A DNA stretch of 44,083 nucleotides from Collinsella sp. CAG:166 (GTDB taxonomy: Bacteria > Actinomycetota > Coriobacteriia > Coriobacteriales > Coriobacteriaceae), in contig FR878696.1 in NCBI GenBank assembly GCA_000434535.1, positions 24,182-68,264 on the forward strand, in the 5' to 3' direction. The notes below the pieces were generated by a model, which was not told the origin of the DNA, did not search any database, and saw nothing but the letters and a program-made list of their open reading frames with translations. Positions 1 to 9,021 of this stretch are shown piece by piece; positions within the stretch are counted from its first letter, which is position 1; every line of letters begins with the position of its first letter. The position numbers and the translations under genes were made by a program.

Positions 1-814
1 CGCGGCGACCCACCAGGTCACGCTGGCTCAGGTCGCCGGTAATCACGAACTTAGAATTGAAACCCAGGCGCGTCAGGAACATCTTCATCTGCTCGGGCGT
101 CGTGTTTTGTGCCTCATCGAGCACCACAAAGGCATCACTCAGCGTTCGACCGCGCATGTAGGCGAGCGGGGCGATCTCGATCACGCCACGCTCCATAAGC
201 TCATCGGTGCGCTCACGGTCCATCATGTCAAAGAGGGCATCATAGAGCGGACGCATATACGGGTCGATCTTTTCCTCGAGGGTGCCGGGCAAAAATCCCA
301 GGTTCTCCCCCGCCTCGACAACCGGACGCGTCAAGATCAGACGGCCCACCTCATGACGCTTGAGCGCGGCAACGGCGAGCGCCATGGCCAGATAGGTCTT
401 ACCGGTACCGGCAGGACCCAGGCCAAACGTGATGGTATGCGAGCGGATGGCATCCACATAGCGCTTTTGGCCGAGCGTCTTGGGGCGGATAACGCGACCG
501 CGATACGATAGCAGCACGTCATCGCGCAACGACGAGGCATCATGCTCGCGGTCGCGCAGAACGGCCAGACAGCGCGAGACATCATCGGCAGAAAGCGTGC
601 GCCCGGCAGCAGCCTCACGAAAGGCATGTTCGAAAAAACGCGCGACCAGCTCGACCTCGTCCGGATCGCCGCTCACGGCAACGCTGTCACCGCGGGCAAC
701 CACATGGGCGCGCACCAAGTTCTCGAGTGCACGAAGGACGCCGTCGCCGGCGCCCAAAACGCGCGAGGGGTCGATACCCTCGGGAACGGTAAGTCTAATC
801 TTCGAGGCTTCCAT
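1..814 (-). CDS. phoH: PhoH family ATPase (3' end cut by window edge)
   Basis: PhoH-like P-loop ATPase, a cytoplasmic family linked to RNA metabolism in which phoH usually precedes ybeY. The visible 271 residues hold the Walker A motif GPAGTGKT at residues 133-140, a Walker B-like VVLDEAQNT stretch near residue 228 and the GDLSQRDL motif near the cut end. The family is usually about 320 residues, so roughly 50 C-terminal residues lie beyond base 1. The ATG at 814 starts 20 bp inside the end of mtaB, which points to translational coupling. It is the last gene of the leftward lepA-dusB-hemW-dnaJ-dnaJ-mtaB-phoH cluster visible here. Family assignment is certain; the exact cellular role of PhoH is unsettled in general. 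Confidence 0.93.
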   Translation of the reverse strand, partial: MEASKIRLTVPEGIDPSRVLGAGDGVLRALENLVRAHVVARGDSVAVSGDPDEVELVARFFEHAFREAAAGRTLSADDVSRCLAVLRDREHDASSLRDDVLLSYRGRVIRPKTLGQKRYVDAIRSHTITFGLGPAGTGKTYLAMALAVAALKRHEVGRLILTRPVVEAGENLGFLPGTLEEKIDPYMRPLYDALFDMMDRERTDELMERGVIEIAPLAYMRGRTLSDAFVVLDEAQNTTPEQMKMFLTRLGFNSKFVITGDLSQRDLVGRR

Positions 815-2087
815 GAACCTCCCTGCGTGCATGGACCAAGCCGGAATCATCGACTCCGATGATAGCAACATCGAGCAGGCACGGGGCTGTGAGTCCACAG
901 GTATCATCGAGACGGGCATGATGGAACGAGCCGAGCGTCAGGTTGTCACCATACTCGAGCACGGCACGCTCGACCGTGCCCACGCGACAGCGGGCATCGG
1001 CAACCGCGAGCTCCTGAGCCGCCGCGCGCATGCGACGGCTGCGCTCGGCCATGACCTCAGGGGGTACCTGATCGGGCATGTCGGCGGCGAGGGTGCCGGG
1101 GCGCTTGCTATAGCGGAACACGTGCATGCGCGAAAAGCCCACGCGACGGCACAGCGCGAGCGACTCCTCGAACTCCTCGTCCGTCTCGCCAGGAAAACCG
1201 ACGATAACGTCGCACGAAAGCGCAACCTGTGGCAGGTTAGTGCGAATCATGCGCACCGTATCCTCAAAAGCCTCGGCGCTATAGGGACGACCCATGCGAT
1301 GCAGCGTCGCCGTGCAGCCAGACTGCACGGGCAGGTGCAAAAACGGAGCGATACGCTGCGGATAGCGCGCCATAACCTTAAGCAGGCGCTCAGAGATATC
1401 CATGGGCTCGACCGAGGAAATGCGCACATGCGGAATAGACGTGCGCTCCATGATGGCCTGGAGCAGCTCATCGATCTCGACATGTTCGTCGGTCGCGCTC
1501 TTGCCGTCATAGGCACCCAGGTTCACGCCGGTCAGCACGACCTCGGGCACGCCGGCCTCCTGGGCTTCACGCACCTGTTCGAGCACGGATTCGACAGGCA
1601 CGGAACGCTCGGGGCCGCGGGCCTTCCACACGATGCAATAGGTACAGCGGTGGTTGCAGCCATCCTGGATCTTCACGCCCAGCCGCGAACGACCGAGCGC
1701 ATCGACCACGTCGCCATCGCTGCAGGCGGGCACGCTATCGGATTCGACGCCCAGCACCTCGCAGACGCGCTCGGCGACGTCAATCTTGGACGGTTCGGCG
1801 ATCACGCGATCGGAAAGCTCCAGCAGCTCCTCGGGATGCAGGTTGACGACGCAGCCGGTTACGACCACGTAAGGCTCGCCGGGATAGGCCAGGGCGTGAC
1901 GGACGGCCTTGCGGGTCTTGGCCTCGGCCTCCCCCGTCACGGCACAGGTATTGATAACGATCAGTTCGGCGTCCCGGGGCTCCACCATCGCAAAGCCCAG
2001 GCGCATAAGATCGGCAGTGATACGGTCGGACTCAACCCGGTTGACACGACAACCGAGGTTGACGACGGAAATATGGGGTGCGAGCAC
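795..2087 (-). CDS. mtaB: tRNA t6A37 methylthiotransferase MtaB
   Basis: Radical SAM methylthiotransferase that converts t6A37 to ms2t6A37 in tRNAs reading ANN codons. The N-terminal UPF0004 domain has cluster cysteines at residues 13, 48 and 79. The radical SAM motif CNHRCTYC is at 144-151, and a C-terminal TRAM-like region follows. At 430 residues it has normal family length. The opening VVNLGCRVN and the context separate it from MiaB and RimO, although subfamily calls among these three rest on similarity. The start is GTG at 2087 with AAGGAG five bases upstream, 9 bp after the dnaJ stop. It overlaps phoH by 20 bp. The gene order dnaJ-mtaB-phoH resembles that of many Gram-positive chromosomes, with rsmE missing from between them. 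Confidence 0.92.
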   Translation of the reverse strand: MLAPHISVVNLGCRVNRVESDRITADLMRLGFAMVEPRDAELIVINTCAVTGEAEAKTRKAVRHALAYPGEPYVVVTGCVVNLHPEELLELSDRVIAEPSKIDVAERVCEVLGVESDSVPACSDGDVVDALGRSRLGVKIQDGCNHRCTYCIVWKARGPERSVPVESVLEQVREAQEAGVPEVVLTGVNLGAYDGKSATDEHVEIDELLQAIMERTSIPHVRISSVEPMDISERLLKVMARYPQRIAPFLHLPVQSGCTATLHRMGRPYSAEAFEDTVRMIRTNLPQVALSCDVIVGFPGETDEEFEESLALCRRVGFSRMHVFRYSKRPGTLAADMPDQVPPEVMAERSRRMRAAAQELAVADARCRVGTVERAVLEYGDNLTLGSFHHARLDDTCGLTAPCLLDVAIIGVDDSGLVHARREVHGSLED

Positions 2088-2096
2088 ACGGGCTCC

Positions 2097-3245
2097 TTAA
2101 TCGAGGATGTCGTCGAGGGCACTCTTGATACGGTCGGTCACCGACTTCTTACCGGATGCGACGTCATCGCCCATCTCGTCGGCAAAGGCGCGAAGCAGCT
2201 CGCGCTGCTTGTTGGAGAGATTGGTGGGAACGACCACGCGCAGCTGCACAATCAGACGACCGCGCGAGCCGCCACCGCCGATACGCGGCATGCCGTAGTT
2301 GTTGACGCTCACGGTGTCACCGTACTGTGTGCCGGCGGGAACCGTCACTTTAACGACCTCGTCAGGCATAATGCCCTCGACCTCAATCTCGCAACCGAGC
2401 GCGGCCTGCGCAATCGAGATATCGCTCACCAGATAGAGGTCATCGCCATTACGCTTAAAACGCTCGTGGTCGGCGACACGCACGTTGACGATCAGGTCGC
2501 CCGACGGCTCGCCACGAAGGCCGGCCTCGCCAAAACCACTCACGCGCAGCTGGCGACCGGTCGAAACACCGGCGGGAATATCGATGTCAATCTTTTCGTG
2601 AGAGGGCGTGCGGCCCTGGCCATCGCAGGTCTCGCAGGGATGATCGATGACCGTGCCTTCGCCGTGGCAGTCGGGACAGGGCGAAGAGGACTGAACCTGG
2701 CCCAGGAAAGAACGCTGGACCGTCGTCACATAGCCTGTGCCGTGACAGCGGCTGCACTGCTTTTCGGTCGCGCCCTCGGCCTTGCCGGTACCATTACAGT
2801 CATCGCAAGGGGCAAGGCGGTCGTAGCTGATTGTCTTTTTGCAGCCGAGTGCTGCCTCCTCGAGCGTCACCGAAAGGGAGATGGCCATATCGCGACCGCG
2901 GCGACGCTCGCGACGGCTGCGAGCGCCACCACCGGCGCCGCCGCCAAAGAACGACGAGAACAGGTCGTCCATGCCCATGCCGCCAAAGATATCGTTGATA
3001 TCGACATAGCCAGAGCCACCGGGGCCGTCCGCGGTGCCGTAACGGTCGTAGTTAGCACGCTTCTGCTCGTCGGAAAGAACGGAATAGGCCTCGTTGAGCT
3101 CTTTGAACTTGGCCTCGGCCTCGGGATCGTCCGAAACATCCGGGTGTACCGTACGGGCTTTCTTTAGAAACGCGCGCTTGATCGTCCGCGCGTCGGCATC
3201 CTTGTCAACGCCAAGTACCTCGTAGTAATCCCTATTTTCCGACAC
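2097..3245 (-). CDS. dnaJ: Chaperone protein DnaJ (full-length class A)
   Basis: Hsp40 co-chaperone that stimulates the DnaK ATPase and delivers unfolded clients. It has the complete class A layout. The J domain has HPD at residues 34-36, followed by a Gly-rich linker at about 71-115. The zinc-binding domain at 147-211 carries four CxxCxGxG motifs (CDDCNGTG, CSRCHGTG, CPDCHGEG, CETCDGQG). Two C-terminal substrate-binding domains complete its 382 residues. I place the start at GTG 3245 because GGAAGG lies eight bases upstream; the reading frame stays open further up but without a better ribosome-binding site. No CIRCE or HAIR operator is visible upstream, and dnaK/grpE are not in the window. 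The upstream neighbour is a second, aberrant DnaJ. Confidence 0.95.
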   Translation of the reverse strand: MSENRDYYEVLGVDKDADARTIKRAFLKKARTVHPDVSDDPEAEAKFKELNEAYSVLSDEQKRANYDRYGTADGPGGSGYVDINDIFGGMGMDDLFSSFFGGGAGGGARSRRERRRGRDMAISLSVTLEEAALGCKKTISYDRLAPCDDCNGTGKAEGATEKQCSRCHGTGYVTTVQRSFLGQVQSSSPCPDCHGEGTVIDHPCETCDGQGRTPSHEKIDIDIPAGVSTGRQLRVSGFGEAGLRGEPSGDLIVNVRVADHERFKRNGDDLYLVSDISIAQAALGCEIEVEGIMPDEVVKVTVPAGTQYGDTVSVNNYGMPRIGGGGSRGRLIVQLRVVVPTNLSNKQRELLRAFADEMGDDVASGKKSVTDRIKSALDDILD

Positions 3246-3326
3246 GACCGAATCCTTCCAACTTTCATTATTGTCACAGTGCGTCCTATACCCAAGCAGG
3301 GCCGGGCGCAAACAGAGGGTTTGATG

Positions 3327-4430
3327 TTATTGCATTCCGTACGGCGAAAGCACGGCCCGCTGCGAGCAGCTCGCGAACCAAACCGACACGAGCGCGAACA
3401 TAAAACCGTTGGCAAATCCATTGGCAAACTGCATCGCGCCGCGCTTCCACCACAGCAGACTGCGATGAAGCACTCCGTCCGACAGCACCATGAACAAGCC
3501 CATGGCAAACGGAATGAAGCACATCATGGCAAAGGCGGAGAACACGCCCGAGATGGCCGACAGCACCAAAAACGGAGCGATGATGCCCATAAGGTAGAAG
3601 CCGGTGCGAGCCTTACCCTCCAGGCGCTCGGCCTCAACGTGCGCACGACCGACCAGATCGCCGCCCGAAGCGCCGTTCGTGCCGGCGTGACCCATGTTGG
3701 GGATGCGCACCTCGTCGCCATCATGCGTGCCGGCGGGAAACTCAATCGTCTGCTCGGAGGTTACGCGGGTACGGCCGCTGCCACCGCAATCGGGGCACGG
3801 GTCGGCAACGACCTTGCCGGAACCGCCGCACTCAGGACAAACCGTCTGGAACGTGCCCGCACCAAACAGGAAGGACAAGTCGACGTCGATGTGGCCGCGG
3901 CCACCGCAGCTCGGACAGGTGTGGGCATGCTCTGACGAAACGGAGCCCGATCCGCCACAATGTCCGCAGGTGTCAAAGCGGGTGTAGCGAACGGTCTTGT
4001 GGGCACCGCCCTTGGCCTCCTTGGCGTCGAGCTTGATATCGACGACCACGTTGGCGCCACTCTCGGGGTTGTAGGCCGCCTGGCCGCGACGGGGCTGGCC
4101 CCAGGCGCCCCCGAAGGGGAAACCGCCGTCAAAGGGATTGCCGTAACCGGCGCTGCCGGCATAGCCACCGCCATAGGGCGAAGCCGTCGGTGCACCCGCA
4201 AAGGGATTACCCGACCGCATGGCGTCGTAACGCGCACGCTTCTGCTCGTCCGAGAGCACGGCGTAGGCCTCGGAAACCTCTTTAAACTTCTCCTCGGCAT
4301 CCGGCTCCTTATTGACGTCCGGATGGAGCTTACGGGCCTTTTGCTGGAAAGCCTTTTGAATATCACGCGAGGTGGCGTCCTTGGAGACACCCAAGATCTC
4401 GTAGTAATCTTTTTCGTTCATCGTCGCCAT
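3327..4430 (-). CDS. DnaJ-like protein with C-terminal transmembrane region
   Basis: A 367-residue J-domain protein of unusual architecture. The J domain (HPD at 36-38), a Gly/Pro/Tyr-rich linker (about 72-125) and a four-motif zinc-finger domain (155-219) are intact. The substrate-binding region is cut short: only about 45 residues resembling C-terminal domain I follow, to about 265. From about 277 the chain becomes strongly hydrophobic, with three likely membrane segments near 278-296, 297-318 and 338-355, and ends in a short tail. Usual DnaJ proteins have a second C-terminal domain and a dimerisation segment instead. The start is ATG 4430 with AGGAGG nine bases upstream. It lies between hemW and dnaJ, where Gram-positive genomes normally carry hrcA. 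I infer a membrane-tethered recruiter of DnaK; no experiment on this form is known to me. Confidence 0.85.
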   Translation of the reverse strand: MATMNEKDYYEILGVSKDATSRDIQKAFQQKARKLHPDVNKEPDAEEKFKEVSEAYAVLSDEQKRARYDAMRSGNPFAGAPTASPYGGGYAGSAGYGNPFDGGFPFGGAWGQPRRGQAAYNPESGANVVVDIKLDAKEAKGGAHKTVRYTRFDTCGHCGGSGSVSSEHAHTCPSCGGRGHIDVDLSFLFGAGTFQTVCPECGGSGKVVADPCPDCGGSGRTRVTSEQTIEFPAGTHDGDEVRIPNMGHAGTNGASGGDLVGRAHVEAERLEGKARTGFYLMGIIAPFLVLSAISGVFSAFAMMCFIPFAMGLFMVLSDGVLHRSLLWWKRGAMQFANGFANGFMFALVSVWFASCSQRAVLSPYGMQ

Positions 4431-4488
4431 GCGCGGCAACCTCCTGCTCACAGCAGCGTATATATTGCGGTAATTCTACCCGAGCGGC

Positions 4489-5721
4489 CTAAGCTAGACC
4501 CCAAAACAGCTCGAACAGAACATTTCCATCGAGCCAACCCAGGTGGGTCGGCGCCAGGCGGGCACAGATGCGGCCGGTGACGACATCGTCAGAGGCAATA
4601 GGCCCCGCATGGGTATCACCGTTCTCGGGCACCCAAGTGGCAAGCCCAAGCTCAAGAGCGCGGTCACAGGCCGCTGTCGGTTCATCGGCAGGGATGACAC
4701 GAGCCGCGCGAACCAACAGATCGGACGCGACACCGCGCGTCATGCGGCAAGCGAGCATCAGGTCCTCGGCTGCCGCCTCGCGACGCGTCAGGCACTCGGC
4801 GACAAACGCCGTCGCGTCATCGTTACGCTGGACCAGACGCACGCGGTGAAAGTCACCACGGGGGGCCACGCCGGGAAACAGCCCAGCCAGGCGATCGAAG
4901 TCCTCGGCATCGAGCATACCCGCGGCAGAACGACCCAAACCCAGATAGCCCCGACCAGTCCAGTAGGCGATATTATGAGCACATTCATGCCCATCGAGCG
5001 CGTAGCTCGCCACCTCATACGGGTGATAGCCCGCCGAACTCAGCCGCTCGCGCGCAACGTCCATGCATGCGGCTTGGAAATCCTCATCGGGCTCAAGCGA
5101 CTCGTCACGGCACGCCATGCGGTAAAGCGGCGTGCCCTCCTCGAGCGTGAGCGGATAGATCGACACATGGTGCGGGGCCGCGGCAAGCACGCCATCAAGT
5201 GTGTACCGCCAGCTCGCCATAGTCTGTCCGGGAAGCCCACACATAAGGTCGCACGACACATCGAGCCCAATATCCTTCACCGTCGCAATAGCCTTAAGCG
5301 CCCGTTCGGCATTATGGATGCGGCCAATAGCAGCCAACTCGGTATTATCGAGAGTTTGCACGCCCAGAGAGATACGCGTGACGCCCGCCTCGGCAAGCGT
5401 GGTGGCGAGCTCAGCGGTCAGCGACTCAGGATTAGCTTCACAAGTAAACTCATGTGGCTTGCACCACATGGAGATACGACGGGCAAGCTTAACCAGGCGC
5501 TCCCCTGCCAGCGACGGCGTGCCACCGCCTACGTAGACAGTGCGGATCTGCCTGAGTGCCCCAGCGTTGCCAAAGGCATCGAGTCGCGCATACAGTTGCT
5601 CAAAATAGGCATCGAGCGCAGCATCCAGGTCGCACGGGGCCACGCTTTGCGAGTCAAAGTCGCAATAGCGGCATTTTTGAGCACAAAACGGCACGTGCAC
5701 ATACAGCGCGGTAACGGCCAC
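4489..5721 (-). CDS. hemW: Radical SAM heme chaperone HemW
   Basis: HemW-family protein (formerly annotated as oxygen-independent coproporphyrinogen III oxidase-like). It binds heme and a 4Fe-4S cluster and is thought to hand heme to target proteins. The CxxxCxxC motif sits at Cys13, Cys17 and Cys20 within HVPFCAQKCRYC. A glycine-rich SAM-binding stretch (YVGGGTPS) follows and the HemW C-terminal domain completes 410 residues. The N-terminal extension typical of genuine HemN is absent. The start is GTG 5721, two bases after the dusB stop, with GGAGG seven bases upstream. The lepA-hemW neighbourhood is widely conserved in Gram-positive bacteria, here with dusB inserted. Whether this anaerobe uses it for heme delivery cannot be seen from sequence. 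Confidence 0.92.
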   Translation of the reverse strand: MAVTALYVHVPFCAQKCRYCDFDSQSVAPCDLDAALDAYFEQLYARLDAFGNAGALRQIRTVYVGGGTPSLAGERLVKLARRISMWCKPHEFTCEANPESLTAELATTLAEAGVTRISLGVQTLDNTELAAIGRIHNAERALKAIATVKDIGLDVSCDLMCGLPGQTMASWRYTLDGVLAAAPHHVSIYPLTLEEGTPLYRMACRDESLEPDEDFQAACMDVARERLSSAGYHPYEVASYALDGHECAHNIAYWTGRGYLGLGRSAAGMLDAEDFDRLAGLFPGVAPRGDFHRVRLVQRNDDATAFVAECLTRREAAAEDLMLACRMTRGVASDLLVRAARVIPADEPTAACDRALELGLATWVPENGDTHAGPIASDDVVTGRICARLAPTHLGWLDGNVLFELFWGLA

Positions 5722-5723
5722 CC

Positions 5724-6767
5724 TTAAGCCTCCAGCGGATGAGCGGGCACCGATTCGCCGGCGGCAAGGGCGGCCTCGCAGGCCACCACGTCGCGCTGGA
5801 TATCATCGACCAGCGCCATAAACTCCTCGTACGTGGAGCAGCGCACCACCCGAGCGCGCCAGGCGGCGGCGTGGGGCATGCCCTTTAAGTACCAGCTTGC
5901 ATACGTACGGGCGCGCGACATAAGCGGCAGAAGCTCGTGCGTCAACGTCAGGTGCTCACGCAAAGCCTCCAGGCGCTCGACCGAGGAGCGAGAAGGAACC
6001 GGCGTGTCATCGAGTGCAAGGGCTCGGGCATCGCCGAACACCCACGGATTGCCGTAGATACCGCGCGCGATAAACACCGCGCTGGCACCCGAGCCGTGCA
6101 GATGCTCAGCAGCGTCCTCGGCCGAGAACACATCGCCCGAACCAATCACGGGAATCTCGACAGCCTCGGCAACCTCATCGACGACAGACCAATCGGCCTG
6201 GCCCGTATAGAGCTGCGTGGCACAACGACCGTGCACAGCAACTGCAGAGGCGCCCGCCCCTTCAAGCATCTGGGCAAACGTTGCGGCGTTGCGATCCTCG
6301 GCATAAAAACCCTTGCGGATCTTCACGGTCACGGGAACATGCGCCGCGCCCACCGTTGCCTCGACAATCTTCTCGGCCAGATCGGGCGTGCGCATAAGCG
6401 CCGACCCCTCGCCCTTGGTAACGACCTTGCGAGCCGGACAGGCCATGTTGATATCAATCAATGACAGGCGATCGCCCACGCGTTCCTCGACGGCAGCGAC
6501 GGCACTCGCAAACTGATCGGGCTTGGAACCAAAGAGCTGCACGCAAATCTGCTGTTCCTCGTCGGCCGGCAGCACCAGGCGCCACGTCTTGTTGCTGGCA
6601 TAGGCAAGGCCTGCAACGCTCACCATCTCGCTGTAGGCAAAGTTGGCGCCGCGGCGGCGACACATGATGCGATAGGCGGGGTCGGTTACGCCCGCCATGG
6701 GAGCCATAAGGAACGGCTGCTCGGCATAGGCGCCCAGCAGCCGCTTGCTGTATTCAGAAAGCGCCAT
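5724..6767 (-). CDS. dusB: tRNA-dihydrouridine synthase, DusB type
   Basis: FMN-dependent enzyme reducing uridines in the tRNA D-loop to dihydrouridine with NADPH. The FMN-binding TIM barrel begins with FLMAPMAGVTDPAYR at about 19-33. The catalytic cysteine is Cys110 in the signature NMACPARKV, followed by KGEGSALM. Its 347 residues include the C-terminal helical tRNA-binding domain. The ATG at 6767 lies 4 bp after the lepA stop and two bases separate its stop from hemW, so the three genes are probably co-transcribed. The DusB label rests on similarity to the main Gram-positive Dus group; the uridine position modified is not proven by sequence. Confidence 0.92.
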   Translation of the reverse strand: MALSEYSKRLLGAYAEQPFLMAPMAGVTDPAYRIMCRRRGANFAYSEMVSVAGLAYASNKTWRLVLPADEEQQICVQLFGSKPDQFASAVAAVEERVGDRLSLIDINMACPARKVVTKGEGSALMRTPDLAEKIVEATVGAAHVPVTVKIRKGFYAEDRNAATFAQMLEGAGASAVAVHGRCATQLYTGQADWSVVDEVAEAVEIPVIGSGDVFSAEDAAEHLHGSGASAVFIARGIYGNPWVFGDARALALDDTPVPSRSSVERLEALREHLTLTHELLPLMSRARTYASWYLKGMPHAAAWRARVVRCSTYEEFMALVDDIQRDVVACEAALAAGESVPAHPLEA

Positions 6768-6771
6768 GGAC

Positions 6772-8583
6772 CTACTCGTCCACCTTGAGGATCGCCATAA
6801 AGGCCTCCTGCGGGACCTCGACCGATCCGATGGCCTTCATGCGCTTCTTGCCCTCTTTCTGCTTCTCGAGCAGCTTGCGCTTACGCGAGATATCGCCGCC
6901 GTAGCACTTAGCAAGCACGTCCTTGCGACGCGCCTTGACGGTGGAGCGGGCGATGATCTTGTTGCCGATAGCACCCTGGATGGGAACCTCGAACAGCTGA
7001 CGCGGGATGATCTCCTTAAGTTTGTCGCACAGACCACGGGCCAGGCCATAGGCCTTGTCCTTATGGACGATAAACGACAGCGCGTCCACCTCATCACCCG
7101 AAAGCAAGATATCGAGCTTCACAAGCTCGGAGGGACGGTACTCGTTGAACTCGTAGTCGAGCGAGGCATAGCCCTTGGTACGGCTCTTGAGCTGGTCAAA
7201 GAAGTCCAAAATGAGCTCGGCGAGCGGCATGTCAAAGCGCATCTCGACCGACTTGCTCGTGAGATGGATCATGTCTGTCGTAACGCCGCGGTGCTCGATA
7301 GCGAGCTGCATGACGGCACCCGTATACTCGGGCGGGCAGATGATCTTTGCCTTGAGGTAGGGCTCCTCAATGCGCTCGATGCGCGTAGCCTCGGGCAGAT
7401 CCTGCGGGCTGCGGACATCAATCATCTCGCCGTCAGTCTTGTAGACGTGATAGTCCACCGAGGGGCTCGTGGCAATGAGGTCAAGATTGAACTCGCGCTC
7501 CAAGCGCTCCTTGACGACCTCCATATGCAGCAGGCCCAAGAAGCCCACGCGGAAGCCAAAGCCGAGCGCCACCGAGGTCTCGGGCTCCCACACCAACGAC
7601 GGGTCGTTGACGTGCAGCTTATCGAGCGCGTCACGCAGGTTCTCGTAGTCCTTGTTATCGATCGGGAACAGGCCCGTATAGACCATGGGCTTAGCCTCGC
7701 GGTAGCCGGGAAGCGGCTCGAGGCAGGGATTCGACGCCCACGTGAGGGTATCGCCCACGTGAACGGCCTCGGGGTCCTTCAGGCCCGTGACCACGTATCC
7801 GACCTCGCCGACCGTCAGCGCGTCGACCGGGGTCTCGGCGGGACGCTTGACGCCCACACCATCGACCAAAAAGTCGCCCTTTGCCTGCATCATGCGCAGG
7901 GTATCGCCCTTTTTGATGGAGCCGTCAAAGATGCGCACCGTGGCGACGACGCCACGATACTCGTCGAAGTACGAATCCAGGATGAGTGCCTTGAGCGGCG
8001 CGTTCGCATCGCCCTTGGGCGGAGAGATCAAAAAGACAATGGACTCCAGCAGATCGTGGATGCCCTCGCCGGTCTTGCCCGAGACACACACGGCATCATC
8101 GGCAGGGATCGCCAGGTCATCCTCGATCTCGGTCTTAACCTCGTCGGGATGAGCCGAGGGCAGGTCAATCTTGTTGATGGCCGGCACAATGTCCAGATTG
8201 GCGTTCATGGCGAGCGTCGCGTTAGAGACGGTCTGCGCCTCAACGCCCTGCGTGGCGTCGACAACGAGCACCGCGCCCTCACAGGCTGCCAGCGAGCGCG
8301 AAACCTCATAGGTAAAGTCCACGTGGCCCGGCGTATCGATCAGATTGAACTGATACGTCTCGCCATCGTCGGCGTCATAGGACACGCGAACGGCATTGGA
8401 CTTGATCGTGATGCCGCGCTCGCGCTCGATATCCATGGTGTCGAGCAGCTGCGACTCCATGTCGCGCTCGTCGACGGTATGGGTGAGCTCGAGAATGCGG
8501 TCACTGATCGTGGACTTGCCATGGTCGATGTGCGCAACAATCGAGAAGTTGCGGATGTGGGAAATGTCAATTGAAGTATTCAT
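6772..8583 (-). CDS. lepA: Elongation factor 4 (LepA)
   Basis: Ribosome-associated translational GTPase that back-translocates or remodels stalled or early ribosomal complexes. G-domain motifs are AHIDHGKST at 17-25, DTPGH at 83-87 and NKID at 137-140. EF-G-like domains II, III and V and the LepA-specific C-terminal domain follow, giving 603 residues, the normal length. The start is ATG 8583 (MNTSIDISHIRNF). The frame is open upstream but those codons overlap the rpsT terminator. No strong Shine-Dalgarno is visible. It is the first gene of the leftward cluster lepA-dusB-hemW-dnaJ-dnaJ-mtaB-phoH, separated from rpsT by a clear terminator at 8612-8645. Confidence 0.96.
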   Translation of the reverse strand: MNTSIDISHIRNFSIVAHIDHGKSTISDRILELTHTVDERDMESQLLDTMDIERERGITIKSNAVRVSYDADDGETYQFNLIDTPGHVDFTYEVSRSLAACEGAVLVVDATQGVEAQTVSNATLAMNANLDIVPAINKIDLPSAHPDEVKTEIEDDLAIPADDAVCVSGKTGEGIHDLLESIVFLISPPKGDANAPLKALILDSYFDEYRGVVATVRIFDGSIKKGDTLRMMQAKGDFLVDGVGVKRPAETPVDALTVGEVGYVVTGLKDPEAVHVGDTLTWASNPCLEPLPGYREAKPMVYTGLFPIDNKDYENLRDALDKLHVNDPSLVWEPETSVALGFGFRVGFLGLLHMEVVKERLEREFNLDLIATSPSVDYHVYKTDGEMIDVRSPQDLPEATRIERIEEPYLKAKIICPPEYTGAVMQLAIEHRGVTTDMIHLTSKSVEMRFDMPLAELILDFFDQLKSRTKGYASLDYEFNEYRPSELVKLDILLSGDEVDALSFIVHKDKAYGLARGLCDKLKEIIPRQLFEVPIQGAIGNKIIARSTVKARRKDVLAKCYGGDISRKRKLLEKQKEGKKRMKAIGSVEVPQEAFMAILKVDE

Positions 8584-8611
8584 GCGGACTATCTTACCCG
8601 AGCGGTACAAA

Positions 8612-8645
8612 AAATGGAGCCTGTTCCATAAAACAGGCTCCATTT
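8612..8645 (-). terminator. Rho-independent terminator after rpsT
   Basis: A perfect 14-bp stem (arms 8612-8625 and 8632-8645) with a 6-nt loop. Read on the minus strand the stem is followed by a run of T. It sits between the rpsT stop (8680) and the lepA start (8583), isolating the ribosomal protein gene from the lepA cluster. Confidence 0.92.
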
Positions 8646-8679
8646 ATGCGCGTAATCTGTGTGGTGTGAAATTTACAAC

Positions 8680-8946
8680 TTAAGCGTTGATGCTGTTCAC
8701 GAGCTTGGCAAGACCGGACTTGCGGTTGGAAGCCTGGTTCTTGTGGATAACATGCTTGGCGGCAGCCATGTCGAGACGCTTGGTGACGGTCTTGAGGGCA
8801 GCCTGGGCCTTCTCGGCGTCGCCCTCGGCGACGGCGGACTGGACGTGCTTGGTCAGCGTCTTGAGCTCGGACTTGACAGCCTTGTTACGCATGCGAGCTG
8901 CCTCATTGGTGCGGATACGCTTCTTCTGAGACTTGATGTTTGCCAC
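8680..8946 (-). CDS. rpsT: 30S ribosomal protein S20
   Basis: Primary 16S rRNA-binding protein of the small subunit body. The 88 residues start ANIKSQKKRIRTNEAARMRN and are rich in Lys, Arg and Ala, as expected for the S20 three-helix bundle. The start is GTG 8946, nine bases after AGGA, and the protein begins exactly where other S20 proteins do. It is monocistronic: its own extended -10 promoter lies upstream at 9022-9027 and a terminator downstream at 8612-8645. It adjoins holA (DNA polymerase III delta), a neighbourhood seen in many bacteria. Confidence 0.96.
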   Translation of the reverse strand: MANIKSQKKRIRTNEAARMRNKAVKSELKTLTKHVQSAVAEGDAEKAQAALKTVTKRLDMAAAKHVIHKNQASNRKSGLAKLVNSINA

Positions 8947-9021
8947 TTCTGGAGTTCCTTTCGAGTTCCTTGCAAAAAATGTATGACACCTCTGAGACAC
9001 GGTGAGGTCATGCAAGCGCCT

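Noticed and set aside
480..3167. 895-codon plus-strand open frame opposite phoH, mtaB and dnaJ
   Set aside because: It spans parts of three well-supported genes on the other strand, has no ribosome-binding site or recognisable domain, and its composition is typical of an antisense shadow in high-G+C DNA.
3246..3326. CIRCE or HspR (HAIR) operator before dnaJ
   Set aside because: I looked for TTAGCACTC/GAGTGCTAA and CTTGAGT/ACTCAAG inverted repeats between and upstream of the two dnaJ genes and found neither.
6745..8574. 609-codon plus-strand open frame opposite lepA
   Set aside because: Shadow of lepA, whose GTPase motifs are all present on the minus strand.
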